The notes under the pieces: model-generated
The model's input: the letters and a program-made list of their open reading frames with translations, nothing else
Database searches by the model: none
Told to the model about the DNA's origin: nothing
From: Bradyrhizobium sp. CCGUVB4N
GTDB taxonomy: Bacteria; Pseudomonadota; Alphaproteobacteria; Rhizobiales; Xanthobacteraceae
DNA length: 64,000 nt
Assembly (NCBI RefSeq): GCF_024199945.1
Contig: NZ_JANADP010000001.1
Coordinates: 5,952,001 to 6,016,000 of the forward strand
Reading direction: 5' to 3'
Position numbers and translations under genes: made by a program
Shown here: positions 34,990 to 43,931 of the stretch, in pieces
Layout of the letters: each line of letters starts with the position of its first letter
Numbering within the stretch: the stretch's first letter is position 1

Positions 34990-35484
34990 ATGCTCGATCT
35001 CGCAGAGGACACACCGTCCAATCCGTTTCTCCGTCTCGGTGGCCAGCCGATCGCGCTGACGGCCGCAGCGCTGGTGCTGCTGATCGCCGGCGTCACCTCG
35101 ATCGCGGTCTGGCGCGCCTATAACGGCGTTGCGCCCGAGACCGACCGGGTGGTCGCGTCGCGGCAGCTTCAGGCGCGCACGGCGCAGGCCTCCGAGCAGC
35201 TCGTCGAGAAGACCAGGGGACTGGAGGCGACCCAACAGGAATCGATCGACCAGCTTCAGGTCGTGCAAGACCAGCTTTTGACCATGAAGAAGCTGCTCGC
35301 CTCGCAGCAGGCCGACACCAAGCGCCTGTCGGACCAGGTCGCCAGCTTGAACGAATCGATCGACGGTCTGCGGCAATCCTTTGCCAGCGTGCGCTCCACC
35401 GAGGCGGATACGCCCTCGGTTACCCGGAAGAAACCTGTGCGTCACCGCGTCCATGCCAGCGCCCGCAAACGCTCACGCGGCTGA
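34990..35484 (+). CDS. Membrane-anchored coiled-coil protein
   Basis: A 164-residue protein with one membrane helix near the start (IALTAAALVLLIAGVTSIAVW) and a long helical coiled-coil (ASEQLVEKTRGLEATQQESI, then DQLQVVQDQLLTMKKLL, and so on), ending in a basic tail. Topology is probably a short inside N-terminus with the coiled-coil outside. ATG 34990 lacks a clear binding site, so the start is uncertain. No family recognised. Confidence 0.6.
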   Translation: MLDLAEDTPSNPFLRLGGQPIALTAAALVLLIAGVTSIAVWRAYNGVAPETDRVVASRQLQARTAQASEQLVEKTRGLEATQQESIDQLQVVQDQLLTMKKLLASQQADTKRLSDQVASLNESIDGLRQSFASVRSTEADTPSVTRKKPVRHRVHASARKRSRG

Positions 35485-35609
35485 TTCGATCCCGGGCCGC
35501 CGCCTTTTATTTTCGCTACTTGTGAACTGGATCACATTCATCCGTATGATTCCGCGCGATGCTCGCCCATACCGGATGGCGTGAGCCGATTTTAATATCC
35601 GGGGCTGGC

Positions 35610-35651
35610 AAGGTCGTTGACGGTATACTGCGTCAACGGCCTTGTTTTTTA
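35610..35651 (+). terminator. Intrinsic terminator
   Basis: AAGGTCGTTGACG (35610-35622) pairs, with one mismatch, with CGTCAACGGCCTT (35631-35643), followed by GTTTTTTA. It lies 126 bp after the coiled-coil gene, a distance that leaves room for an untranslated RNA or a long 3' tail. Confidence 0.85.
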
Positions 35652-35702
35652 CTGCCGCGGTATTCTGATGCCTCGGCCAGGCCCCCACACTCCTCGCAGC
35701 CC

Positions 35703-36071
35703 CTATTCGCAGACCTGCGCGCGACGAACGCGCCAGCCCGACTGCGTCATGACGCGCTTCCGCACGAGATAGCACTGCGCGCCATAGCCGCCATCATCGT
35801 AGCCAGCGCCGTAATAATAGGGATCGCCGTAGTACGGGTAGCCGTAGCCATAGGCACCGTAATAGCCGGCGCCTGCGATGCCGGCGCCGATTGCGACACC
35901 CGGCCAGAAGCCGCCGCCGTGCCAGCCATGGCCCCAGCCACCGTGTCCCCAACCACCGCCGCCGCCCCAATGGCCGCCTCCGCCAAAGCCGCCTCTCGCT
36001 TGCGCCGCCTGGGGCGCTGCGAGCCCGACCGCCGCGATGGCCAGTGCGGCCATGATCGTCTTGCGCAACAT
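35703..36071 (-). CDS. Secreted glycine/tyrosine-rich protein
   Basis: A 122-residue exported protein. The signal peptide MLRKTIMAALAIAAVGLAAP is followed by a Gly/His/Trp-rich region (GGGGHWGGGGGWGHGGWGHG), a Gly/Ala helix and a Tyr/Pro/Asp-rich part, ending with Cys pairs around AQCYLVRKRVMTQSGWRVRR. Start ATG 36071 has GAGGATGAG upstream. Many alphaproteobacteria carry such small surface proteins without known role. Confidence 0.75.
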   Translation of the reverse strand: MLRKTIMAALAIAAVGLAAPQAAQARGGFGGGGHWGGGGGWGHGGWGHGWHGGGFWPGVAIGAGIAGAGYYGAYGYGYPYYGDPYYYGAGYDDGGYGAQCYLVRKRVMTQSGWRVRRAQVCE

Positions 36072-36265
36072 CAACTCATCCTCCGCGTGGAAACGCTCCA
36101 CATTCCAAAGAGAGGCCAAGCTAATGTCACCCGATCATTGATGATAGGCAGGGTGGCTCACTTCCGCGCGAGCGTCAGCAGCCGCGGCAGATGCTCTTCA
36201 TCCTCTCGTCGAGCAGCTGGTTCTCGGCGTTCACATCGGCTTGAAACAGGGAGGCAGAAACGATC

Positions 36266-36496
36266 ATGCGCAAACTGATCGCGTTCGACGAGGATACGTT
36301 CGACAAGCTGAAGCAATTGGGGCGCGACAGGATGGCGACGTTTCAGGAGCTCGCCGACGAAGCTTTCGCCGACCTCCTGAAGAAGCACGGCATCCCGATC
36401 GACCTCAGGGACGCACTGCGCAAGAGCGCGAAACTCGACGCCGCGGCGGACAAGACAACGGCGCGCACCCGAACCCGAAAGGCAAAAGCACGATGA
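36266..36496 (+). CDS. Small basic hypothetical protein (76 aa), ribbon-helix-helix-like
   Basis: A 76-residue protein starting MRKLIAFDEDTFDKLKQLGR, with AGGGAGG upstream of ATG 36266. The first 40 residues could form a strand-helix-helix (possible ribbon-helix-helix DNA-binding fold), and the end is lysine/arginine-rich (RTRTRKAKAR). It converges with the carbonic anhydrase gene, ending six bases from its stop. Function unknown; the fold call is weak. Confidence 0.6.
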   Translation: MRKLIAFDEDTFDKLKQLGRDRMATFQELADEAFADLLKKHGIPIDLRDALRKSAKLDAAADKTTARTRTRKAKAR

Positions 36497-36502
36497 CGGC
36501 TG

Positions 36503-37033
36503 CTAGCCGATCCGCTTCAGGCCCTTCTTGAAGCGCGGACCGTTGGCGACGTAGAAGCGCGCAGCGCTCCCCATCTTCTGCACCTGGGCGTCGTCGAGCG
36601 TGCGGATCACGCGCGCGGGCGAGCCGATGATCAGCGAGCGTTCGGGAAACTCCTTGCCCTCGGTGATGACGGAGCCGGCGCCGACGATGCTGTTGCGGCC
36701 GATCTTCGCGCCGTTCATCACGATCGAGCCCATGCCGATCAGCGCGCCCTCTTCGATGGTGCAGCCGTGCAGGATGACGTTGTGGCCGACGGTGCAGTTC
36801 TTGCCGACCACCATGGGAAAGCCGAGGTCGGTGTGGCAGGTCGAGCCGTCCTGGATGTTGGCGCCCTCGCCGATCTCGATCCACTCATTGTCGCCGCGCA
36901 GCACCGCGCCGAACCAGACGCTCGCGCCCGGCTTCAGGCGCACGCGGCCGATCACGGTCGCAGTCTCCGCGATGAAGTAATTTCCGTCGGAGGGAAGATC
37001 GGGCGCCTGCCCGTCGAGCTCGTAGATCGCCAT
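36503..37033 (-). CDS. Gamma-class carbonic anhydrase-like hexapeptide protein
   Basis: A 176-residue left-handed beta-helix protein with hexapeptide repeats. The three zinc or iron ligands expected for gamma-carbonic anhydrases are present as His67 (TCHTDL), His84 and His89 (VGHNVILHG), plus Arg47 and Asp49 in LRGDNEWIEIG. Relatives include YrdA, PaaY and CamH; not all show carbonic anhydrase activity. The start ATG 37033 has AGGAGA upstream. Cytoplasmic, probably a trimer. Confidence 0.9.
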   Translation of the reverse strand: MAIYELDGQAPDLPSDGNYFIAETATVIGRVRLKPGASVWFGAVLRGDNEWIEIGEGANIQDGSTCHTDLGFPMVVGKNCTVGHNVILHGCTIEEGALIGMGSIVMNGAKIGRNSIVGAGSVITEGKEFPERSLIIGSPARVIRTLDDAQVQKMGSAARFYVANGPRFKKGLKRIG

Positions 37034-37120
37034 GGAGGTCTCCTGTCGCGTCAACCCCAGCCATAGCGAAACGACGACGAACAGGCAAAGGGCTGCCGCG
37101 GCGGGCAGTCCTGCGAAACG

Positions 37121-37450
37121 TCAGCCCAACACGCCGGTCGCGCGCAGCGTCATCAGGAAGAAGGTGCCGCTCATCATGCTCCAGAAGCCGGCGATGACGG
37201 TCGCCATCATCACGAACTCGAAGCGGCGGCTTTCCAGCCGCATGCCGCGCAGCGTGTTGCGCATGATGATGAAGGGCGCGGCGAACACCAGGAATGGCAC
37301 CGCCGCAAAGGTCTTCGGTGCCACGCCTTCCTGCAACAGCCCGAAGCCCGCGGGCCGCTGCGACATCGCCTGGTATCCATTTGCGAGCGCGCCCGCGAGC
37401 GCAAAGCCGATGCAGATCGAGAAGAGGGTGTTGAAAGCTTCAGGTGTCAT
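37121..37450 (-). CDS. Small integral membrane protein (109 aa)
   Basis: A 109-residue protein with three or four hydrophobic helices (FNTLFSICIGFALAGALANG, FAAVPFLVFAAPFIIM, FVMMATVIAGFWSMMSGTFF). ATG 37450 begins MTPEAFNTLFS; the upstream extension is rejected. It sits upstream of the carbonic anhydrase gene on the same strand, 87 bp away. Similar rhizobial proteins of unknown function exist as far as I recall; no function is assigned. Confidence 0.7.
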   Translation of the reverse strand: MTPEAFNTLFSICIGFALAGALANGYQAMSQRPAGFGLLQEGVAPKTFAAVPFLVFAAPFIIMRNTLRGMRLESRRFEFVMMATVIAGFWSMMSGTFFLMTLRATGVLG

Positions 37451-37673
37451 CGGAACAGTCCGCCCATACGCAACGCCGGTACCTTCCTGTGACAAATAGT
37501 GCCGGTTAACGCTACATTATCCTTAAGCGAAGGTTAACGCTGCCGCCCGGCCCGCGCAGAGCCCTCCTCCGTTCCCGCCGCGCGGAACCTTCCGCGATAT
37601 CGCCGCCGCGTGGCATATTCGCCGGTGATTCGTCGGCCACCGGCCGACACCCCGGGCCCATGTGCGCGACGTC

Positions 37674-38387
37674 ATGACGGTGTTTTCGGCAACCTCTCCT
37701 CGCTCCTCCAGGACCAGCGCAAAGGCGCGGACGCATCTCATCCCGATTGCACTCACCGGCATCTTCGCGGCGAGCGCGGTCGCGCTGGTTGCCTATCTCT
37801 TGTGGCCGACCTGGAGCACGGGCGGTGCGGACGCGCCGGACAAGCTGCCGGTGAGCGTCGGCGGAACGCTGTTCAACCTGCCGATCTCCGCGATCCGTAT
37901 GAAGATCCAGCGGCACTCCGGACCGCAGGAGCGCATCGACCTCGATTTCCTCTATCCCTCGCTGGAGGCGCCCAATGGGCCGCGGCACGTGACGGCCGAG
38001 ACTGTCGACACGGCGATGCAGCCGATCGACCGCATCTTCCTGTCGATATCGGCGCATCACGATGCGCTGTCGCCCGAGCAGCGCACCGCGACGATCTATC
38101 CGCGCTATTTCGACCAGGCCGCGGCGACGCCGGACGACGGGCTGACGATGCGGACGTTCCGCAGCGACACGCCCTATGGCAGCGAGGATCTCTATTCCGC
38201 GACGAGCCCTGCGCTCACCGCGCGCTGCACGCGCGATGGAGCCACGCCCGGCATGTGCCTGTCCGAGCGCCGCGTCGGCGGCGCCGACCTCACCTTCCGC
38301 TTTCCGCGCAGCTGGCTGTCGCAATGGCGCGACGTCGTGGACGGAATGGAGAAGCTGACGACGCAGTTGCGCGGGCCGCACAGCTGA
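37674..38387 (+). CDS. Hypothetical single-pass membrane protein
   Basis: A 237-residue protein with one N-terminal membrane helix (HLIPIALTGIFAASAVALVA followed by YLLW) and a periplasmic region with no recognised domain (KLPVSVGGTLFNLPISAIRM; AMQPIDRIFLSISAHHDA; a Cys pair around LTARCTRDGATPGMCLSE). I used ATG 37674; GTG 37662 is an alternative. It stands alone, upstream of the caspase-like gene by 286 bp. Function unknown. Confidence 0.7.
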   Translation: MTVFSATSPRSSRTSAKARTHLIPIALTGIFAASAVALVAYLLWPTWSTGGADAPDKLPVSVGGTLFNLPISAIRMKIQRHSGPQERIDLDFLYPSLEAPNGPRHVTAETVDTAMQPIDRIFLSISAHHDALSPEQRTATIYPRYFDQAAATPDDGLTMRTFRSDTPYGSEDLYSATSPALTARCTRDGATPGMCLSERRVGGADLTFRFPRSWLSQWRDVVDGMEKLTTQLRGPHS

Positions 38388-38673
38388 GCGCGGACTTCCG
38401 GCTTCGCACGAAAGCCGTTCCGCAAAAATTCGAAAACAACCCCATGCACGGTAGCCGGGAGCAAATTCGTCTTTTTCGAAATCCGGCTTGACCCGTCGGG
38501 CAAAACAAGCGCATGATGGCACTATGAGGCGATCGACTTGGATGAAGCGGCCGCATGCCGCCGCGCTCCCTGGTGCTGGGATGGCCGCACCGCTGTGTGA
38601 TAGAAATCACAGATTGTAGATTGCACTCGCCCATTCTGCGGATAATCTGACGCTATTGCATTCGGGGGCTGGA

Positions 38674-40446
38674 ATGCGGTTTCGGCTGTTTGTTTTATTG
38701 ATTGTTGCGACCTGGCTTTCGATCTGGCTCGGAACCGGCTCTGCACTCGCCGAGAAGCGCGTCGCGCTCGTCATCGGCAACTCGGCCTACAAGCACGTGG
38801 GAAGGCTGGCGAACCCCGCAAACGATGCCGCGCTGGTCGGCGGCCTGTTCAGGAAAGCCGGCTTCGACGCCGTGGACGTCAGGGTCGACCTGAACGTGGT
38901 CGACATGCGCAAGGCGCTGCGCGAATTCGGCGGCAAGGCCCGCGAGGCCGATGTCGCGGTCATCTACTACGCCGGCCATGGCATCGAGCTCGACGGCACC
39001 AACTATCTGATCCCGACCGATGCCGCCCTTGAGACCGACACTGACGTTCTGGACGAAGCGTTCCCGCTCGACAGGGTGCTGTTCGCCATCGAACCCGCCA
39101 AACAGCTGCGCCTCGTCATCCTGGACGCCTGCCGCGACAATCCCTTTGCCAAAACGATGAAGCGGACGGTGGCCTCCCGTGGCATCGGCCGCGGCCTAGC
39201 CAAGGTGGAGCCGACCAATCCGAATACCATGATCGCCTTCGCGGCGAAGGCCGGTTCGACCGCTTCGGACGGCGACACGAAGAACAGCCCGTTTGCCACA
39301 GCTCTCGTCGAACGCCTCCCAACGCCGGGTCTCGATCTGCGCAAGGCTTTCGGTTTCGTGCGCGACGATGTTCTCAAGGTCACCGGATCCAAGCAGGAGC
39401 CGTATGTGTACGGCTCGCTTGGAGGCGATGACGTGTCGCTCGTTGCAGCAAAGCCAGTTGTCGCCGGACCGCAAGCCAACCCGGATGCCGAGGTTCGGCG
39501 CGACTATGAACTGGCGCTTCAGCTGGGTACGCGTGACGGATGGACGGCCTTCCTGAACCGCGTTCCCAGCGGTTTCTATGCGGATCTCGCCAAGGGCCAG
39601 CTGAACAAGATCGCCGCCGAAGAAACCCGCGCCGCCGCTGCGGAAAGGGCCAGGCAGGCCGAGGACGAGAAGGCCCGGCTCGCGACCGAGCGGGCCAAGA
39701 AGGCCGAGCAGGAAAAGGCCGCAGCCACCGCGAAGGCCGCCGAAGACGCCCGGCTTGCGGCGGAGAAGACCAAGCAGATCGAAGAGGCCAAGGCGGCCGC
39801 AGCCGAGCAGCGGCGGAAGGAGGCCGAAGCCGCAGCGGCAAAGGTGACGGCCGATCAGCAGTCTTCCGAGAACGAGCAGAAAACGGCCGCCGTAAGTCCT
39901 CCACCTACGCAGCCGAGCCTGTCTCCGCAGGAGACAACGAGGCTGGTTCAATCCGAACTGCGCCGCGTCGGCTGTCTGGCGACATCGGCAGACGGCGACT
40001 GGAATACGTCATCGCAGCGCTCGCTGACGCTGTTCAACAAATATGCGGGGACGACGTTCGACGCCAAGCTTGCGAGCTTCGAAGCGCTGGACGCCATCAA
40101 GGCCAAGCCGGGCTGGGTCTGCCCGCTTGTTTGCGATCGCGGCTTCAAGGCCGATGGCGATGCTTGCGTCAAGATCGCATGCCGCGCCGGCTATCGCGTC
40201 AATGATGATAACGAGTGCGAGAAGGCGCAAGACAAGAAGCCGGTCGTGACCCGCGAGGATACCAAGAAGCGCGATACGGAGCGGAAACAGCTCGAAGCCG
40301 CACCGACGAAGCCGTCTGCATCCGGTCAAATGATTTGTAACAACGCGGGGTGTCGGCCGGTGAGGCCCGGCTGTCGGATCGGAACCCAAAAGTATGGCTC
40401 CGCAACCTCCATGGTAGGAGGGGGACAAGCGGAAGTGTGCGACTGA
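38674..40446 (+). CDS. Periplasmic caspase-family (peptidase C14) protein
   Basis: A 590-residue exported orthocaspase-like protein. Signal peptide (FRLFVLLIVATWLSIWLG, cleavage near ALA), then the caspase core with His102 in IYYAGHGIEL and Cys153 in ILDACRDNPF. From about residue 300 a long charged coiled-coil (ERARQAEDEKARLATERAKK and repeats) leads to a peptidoglycan-binding-like segment (LVQSELRRVGCLATSADGDW) and a cysteine-rich end. The start ATG 38674 follows GGGGG. Such bacterial caspase homologues cleave after basic residues. Its target in the periplasm is unknown. Confidence 0.88.
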   Translation: MRFRLFVLLIVATWLSIWLGTGSALAEKRVALVIGNSAYKHVGRLANPANDAALVGGLFRKAGFDAVDVRVDLNVVDMRKALREFGGKAREADVAVIYYAGHGIELDGTNYLIPTDAALETDTDVLDEAFPLDRVLFAIEPAKQLRLVILDACRDNPFAKTMKRTVASRGIGRGLAKVEPTNPNTMIAFAAKAGSTASDGDTKNSPFATALVERLPTPGLDLRKAFGFVRDDVLKVTGSKQEPYVYGSLGGDDVSLVAAKPVVAGPQANPDAEVRRDYELALQLGTRDGWTAFLNRVPSGFYADLAKGQLNKIAAEETRAAAAERARQAEDEKARLATERAKKAEQEKAAATAKAAEDARLAAEKTKQIEEAKAAAAEQRRKEAEAAAAKVTADQQSSENEQKTAAVSPPPTQPSLSPQETTRLVQSELRRVGCLATSADGDWNTSSQRSLTLFNKYAGTTFDAKLASFEALDAIKAKPGWVCPLVCDRGFKADGDACVKIACRAGYRVNDDNECEKAQDKKPVVTREDTKKRDTERKQLEAAPTKPSASGQMICNNAGCRPVRPGCRIGTQKYGSATSMVGGGQAEVCD

Positions 40447-40455
40447 GCCGCGGCC

Positions 40456-40487
40456 GGGTGGTGTCTCATCAAACTGAGACACCACCC
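40456..40487 (+). terminator. Strong hairpin after the caspase-like gene
   Basis: Perfect 13-base arms GGGTGGTGTCTCA and TGAGACACCACCC around TCAAAC, with extra GC pairing outside. There is no T-run, so it may act as a transcript stabiliser or a weak terminator. Confidence 0.6.
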
Positions 40488-40592
40488 GCGGCCGAGACGA
40501 TAGCTGCGCCATTCACGGCGAAAGCGCAGGACGTGTCGTCATCTCGCTGGCGAGTAAATTGATCGAGCCAACGACACGAGTCGTCACGCTGT

Positions 40593-41756
40593 TCACGCAG
40601 CCGCGCCCGCGCGGGCCGGTAGATTGCCGCTCTCGGCGAGCACCTGCGCGAACCGGTCGACATCCCCGGCGGTGTTGAACAGGCCGAAGGAAATGCGGAT
40701 GCCGTCGCGCTCGGGGGATACGCGCACCTGCCGGCTGGCCAGATAGTCGGCCCACGAATCCGCCGGCAGATCCAGCACGTAGATGTGCGGCGAGCGATCG
40801 GCGCGCGCGCGCGGCCCGACGAGGCGGACGCCGAGATCATCCATACGCTCGATCAGGCGATCGCCGAGATCGTAGAGATGCGCCTCGACGGCGGATTGGC
40901 CGACGCTCTCGATTAGCGTCAGCGAGGCGTCGAGCGCGTGGATATCGGGCAAATTCAAATTGCCGATCTCGAACCGCCCGGCGTCCGCCTTAAGCTGCAT
41001 GTTGTCGGCGCGCGCGATGTAGTCGCCCGGCGGATGCGCGAGGCTGGACATAGCAAGGTAAGCCGGCTGGAGTTCGTCCAGCCCCTGCCGGCAATAGAGG
41101 ATGCCGAGACCCTGCGGCACCAGCAGCCCCTTGTGGCAGCCCGACCCGATCAGGCTCGCGCCGCTCGCCCTCGCATCCAGCGGGATGACACCGGTCGACT
41201 GCATCGCGTCGATGACGAAATAGAGCTTCTTCTGCGCACAGAGCGCTCCGATGCCGTCGATGTCGAAACGATGTCCCGCATGAAAGGTGACGTGCGAGAG
41301 CGAGATCGCGCGCGTGCGGGCATCGATATGAGGCGCGAACATCTCGGCGCGCGCCGTCTCGCCCGTCATCGGCACGAAACGCACCTCCACGCCCTTCCGC
41401 CGCAGATTGAGGAAAGCGTAGGCGTTGTTGGGATGATCGCCTTCGACGAGAAGCACGTTGTCTCCCGCCGTCAGCGGCAACGCGTTCGCCGCAATATTCA
41501 TTCCCTCCGAGGTGTTCTTGGTGAAAGCGATCTCGGCCGGCGCAGCGTTGAGCAGTTTTGCCACCCGGGCGCGGACCTGCTCGATCCGGTCAAGCCAGAC
41601 AGGCTTGGGGCCCGCCGTCTCGAGCCCTTCCCGATAGAAACCGATCAGGGCTTCGCGAACGCTGGTGGCAAGCGGCGTCTGATGGGCGGAATCGAGATAG
41701 AGCAAGCGCTCGGTCACGGGGAACTGGCGGCGGATTGCGGCAACATCGTAGTGCAT
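40593..41756 (-). CDS. Class V aminotransferase-fold PLP enzyme
   Basis: A 387-residue PLP-dependent enzyme of the aminotransferase class V (NifS/isopenicillin N epimerase-like) family. Schiff-base Lys209 sits in GSGCHKGLLVP and the pyridine-binding Asp183 in VIDAMQSTG. The start is uncertain: ATG 41756 (MHYDVAAIRRQF) looks natural, but ATG 41774 would overlap the stop of the upstream SHMT-like gene. It is the last gene of the amino-acid transporter operon, suggesting it acts on the imported amino acid or its product. Confidence 0.85.
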   Translation of the reverse strand: MHYDVAAIRRQFPVTERLLYLDSAHQTPLATSVREALIGFYREGLETAGPKPVWLDRIEQVRARVAKLLNAAPAEIAFTKNTSEGMNIAANALPLTAGDNVLLVEGDHPNNAYAFLNLRRKGVEVRFVPMTGETARAEMFAPHIDARTRAISLSHVTFHAGHRFDIDGIGALCAQKKLYFVIDAMQSTGVIPLDARASGASLIGSGCHKGLLVPQGLGILYCRQGLDELQPAYLAMSSLAHPPGDYIARADNMQLKADAGRFEIGNLNLPDIHALDASLTLIESVGQSAVEAHLYDLGDRLIERMDDLGVRLVGPRARADRSPHIYVLDLPADSWADYLASRQVRVSPERDGIRISFGLFNTAGDVDRFAQVLAESGNLPARAGAAA

Positions 41757-41773
41757 GATGATTGGCCCTGGCA

Positions 41774-43072
41774 TCAATCGACGAAGGACGGAACGGGGTG
41801 GGCCGCAGCGAGCTCCTTCAGCCAGCGAAGCCGCGCCGAATTGACGGGAGCCTTCGGGCCGGCACGCAGGATCTCCGCAACCTCGCGACCGAGCCTGGTT
41901 GCCTCGGCCGTGTCGAAGCCGCGGATCGTCAGCGCGATGCTGCCAAACCGGAAGGCGGTCCGCGGTTCGCCGGCCTGCCCCGGCGCACGCATGGCGTTGC
42001 CGATGATCCCGTGAGCAGCGAGCCCCGCGACCAGCTCCGGCTGCGTCCAGCTCTCGCCGGTGTAGGCCATGATCATGTGCGAGTCCGTGCCGCCGGTGTA
42101 GAGCTCAATCCCGCCCTCCTCCAGGCCGGCGCCGAAGGCCTTTGCATTCGCGACGACGTCACGCATCAGTTGCGCGAAGGCGGGTCGCGTAATCATCTCC
42201 ATCTGTACCGCCCGCGCCGCGATCATGTTCGAGGCAGCCGGGCCCTGCAGACCGGGATAGACGGCGGCGTCGATGGCGGCGCCGAAGCGCTGCCTGGCGA
42301 AGACGAAGGCGCCGTTGCGCGGCCCGCAGAGCGTCTTCTGCGTCGAGGTCGTGGACACGTCGGAGAAGGGAACCGGATTGGCATGAAGACCGGCGGCGAT
42401 CAGCCCCGCGACATGGGCGATGTCGGTGAAGAACAGCGCGCCGACCTCGTCGGCAATGGTCTTCAGTCCGGCAAAGTCGATCTCGCGCGGATACGAGGAT
42501 GGACCGGCGAGCAGGACGTGCGGCTTCACCTTGCGCGCGAGGTCACGGGCCTGATCCAGGTCGACCGCGCCGGTGCGGGTGACGCCGAACGACACCACCT
42601 CGCGGTTTGCGCCAGTGATATGACGCATGGCGCCGTGGCTGACATGGCCGCCGGCGAGCTCGTCGAAAGTCAGCAACCGCGCGCCTTCGGCCGGCAGGAT
42701 CGCGCGCAGCACCGCGACGTTGGCGATGGTCGAAGACAGCGCCTGCACGTTGACATATTCGGCGCCGAAGATCGCCTTGGCCCGATCGATGGCGAGGTTC
42801 TCGATCGCGTCGAGCTCTTCGCAATTCGCAACGCTGCGACGGCCGGGCAGTCCCATCGGCGCACGGTTGACGAGATGCGTCCCCTCGATCTGGCGGAGTC
42901 CGAGCGGCGCATAGGACGCCGAAGCGATCATGTTGAGGGATGACGTCTCCCGCTTCCGATCCTGGTCGATCAGCGCGACGACGTCGGCGCCGATCTGATG
43001 GGCATTGGCGCCGAAGAGATCGGGCCAGTTGGCGTCAGTTGAATGGGCCTGAACGGCCGTCGAAAGTGACAT
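41774..43072 (-). CDS. SHMT-fold PLP enzyme with altered active site (glyA-like)
   Basis: A 432-residue protein clearly homologous to serine hydroxymethyltransferase along its length. Schiff-base Lys246 (STQKTLCGPRNG), Asp217 and His220 (FFTDIAHVAG) and the carboxylate-binding Arg in AFRFGSIALTIRG are kept. However, the catalytic Glu of IASEN is Ala52 (MIASASYA), the His before the Lys is Gln245, and the KYAEGYPGKRYYGG tyrosines are replaced (RAPMGLPGRRSVAN). It is therefore probably not a folate-dependent SHMT. It lies between the ABC ATPase and a class V aminotransferase in one operon. Confidence 0.85.
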   Translation of the reverse strand: MSLSTAVQAHSTDANWPDLFGANAHQIGADVVALIDQDRKRETSSLNMIASASYAPLGLRQIEGTHLVNRAPMGLPGRRSVANCEELDAIENLAIDRAKAIFGAEYVNVQALSSTIANVAVLRAILPAEGARLLTFDELAGGHVSHGAMRHITGANREVVSFGVTRTGAVDLDQARDLARKVKPHVLLAGPSSYPREIDFAGLKTIADEVGALFFTDIAHVAGLIAAGLHANPVPFSDVSTTSTQKTLCGPRNGAFVFARQRFGAAIDAAVYPGLQGPAASNMIAARAVQMEMITRPAFAQLMRDVVANAKAFGAGLEEGGIELYTGGTDSHMIMAYTGESWTQPELVAGLAAHGIIGNAMRAPGQAGEPRTAFRFGSIALTIRGFDTAEATRLGREVAEILRAGPKAPVNSARLRWLKELAAAHPVPSFVD

Positions 43073-43136
43073 GTGTCGTCCTCTTTGCAGGTGATCGGAA
43101 TGCGCTCGGTTCGCGCGTGCGTGGGCGCCAGCTTCG

Positions 43137-43931
43137 TCAGTGACGGAGGACGCGCGAGAGAAAGGTTCTGGTACGTTCATGGGTCGGCCGGTCGAAGATC
43201 TCCGCCGGCGTGCCGACCTCCAGAATGCGTCCGTGATCGATGTAGACGACGCGGTCGGCGACCTCGCGGGCAAAGCCCATCTCATGGGTCACGATCATCA
43301 TGGTCATGCCCTCGCGCGCGAGCTCGCGCATGACGTCGAGAACTTCACCGACCATCTCGGGGTCGAGCGCCGAGGTCGGCTCGTCGAACAGCATGATGTG
43401 CGGCTCCATTGCGAGCGACCTCGCAATGGCAACGCGCTGCTGCTGACCACCGGACAACTGGGCCGGAAGCTTGTGGGCGTGATCGCGCAAGCCCACCCGC
43501 TCGAGCAGACGCAATGCGTTCGCCCTCGCCTCATCCGGCTTGCGGCCGCGAACGCGGATCGGCGCGATCGCGACGTTGTCGGTCGCGCTCATATGCGGAA
43601 ACAGATTGAACTGCTGGAACACCATGCCGACGCCCTTGCGGATCCGGGCCAGCTCCTTCTCGCCGCCGATCGCACGATCGGCCTCCGTCGGCATGCTGAA
43701 GCCGTCCACGGTCAGCCGTCCGCTCTGGTACATCTCCAGACCGTTGACACAGCGGATCAGGGTCGACTTTCCCGACCCGCTGGCACCGATGATGACGACG
43801 ACTTCGCCGCGCCCGACGTCGAGATCGACGTCTTTCAGGACCTGAAACGCGCCAAAGGACTTGTTGAGATGGCCAATGCTGACGATGGCATCGCGCGACT
43901 GCACGGCCGCCGGACTCTGGATGGCGTTCAT
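43137..43931 (-). CDS. Polar amino-acid ABC transporter, ATP-binding protein
   Basis: A 264-residue GlnQ/AapP-type ATPase. Walker A GASGSGKST, Q loop VFQQFNLFPH, signature LSGGQQQRVAIARSLAMEPH, Walker B IMLFDEPTSALD and switch His VTHEMGFARE are all present. Start ATG 43931 has GGGG upstream and overlaps the stop of the permease gene by four bases (ATGA). Fourth gene of the operon. Confidence 0.93.
   Translation of the reverse strand: MNAIQSPAAVQSRDAIVSIGHLNKSFGAFQVLKDVDLDVGRGEVVVIIGASGSGKSTLIRCVNGLEMYQSGRLTVDGFSMPTEADRAIGGEKELARIRKGVGMVFQQFNLFPHMSATDNVAIAPIRVRGRKPDEARANALRLLERVGLRDHAHKLPAQLSGGQQQRVAIARSLAMEPHIMLFDEPTSALDPEMVGEVLDVMRELAREGMTMMIVTHEMGFAREVADRVVYIDHGRILEVGTPAEIFDRPTHERTRTFLSRVLRH

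Noticed and set aside
41774..43072. Calling this gene a true glyA
   Set aside because: Key SHMT catalytic residues are replaced, so only the fold and PLP binding are supported.
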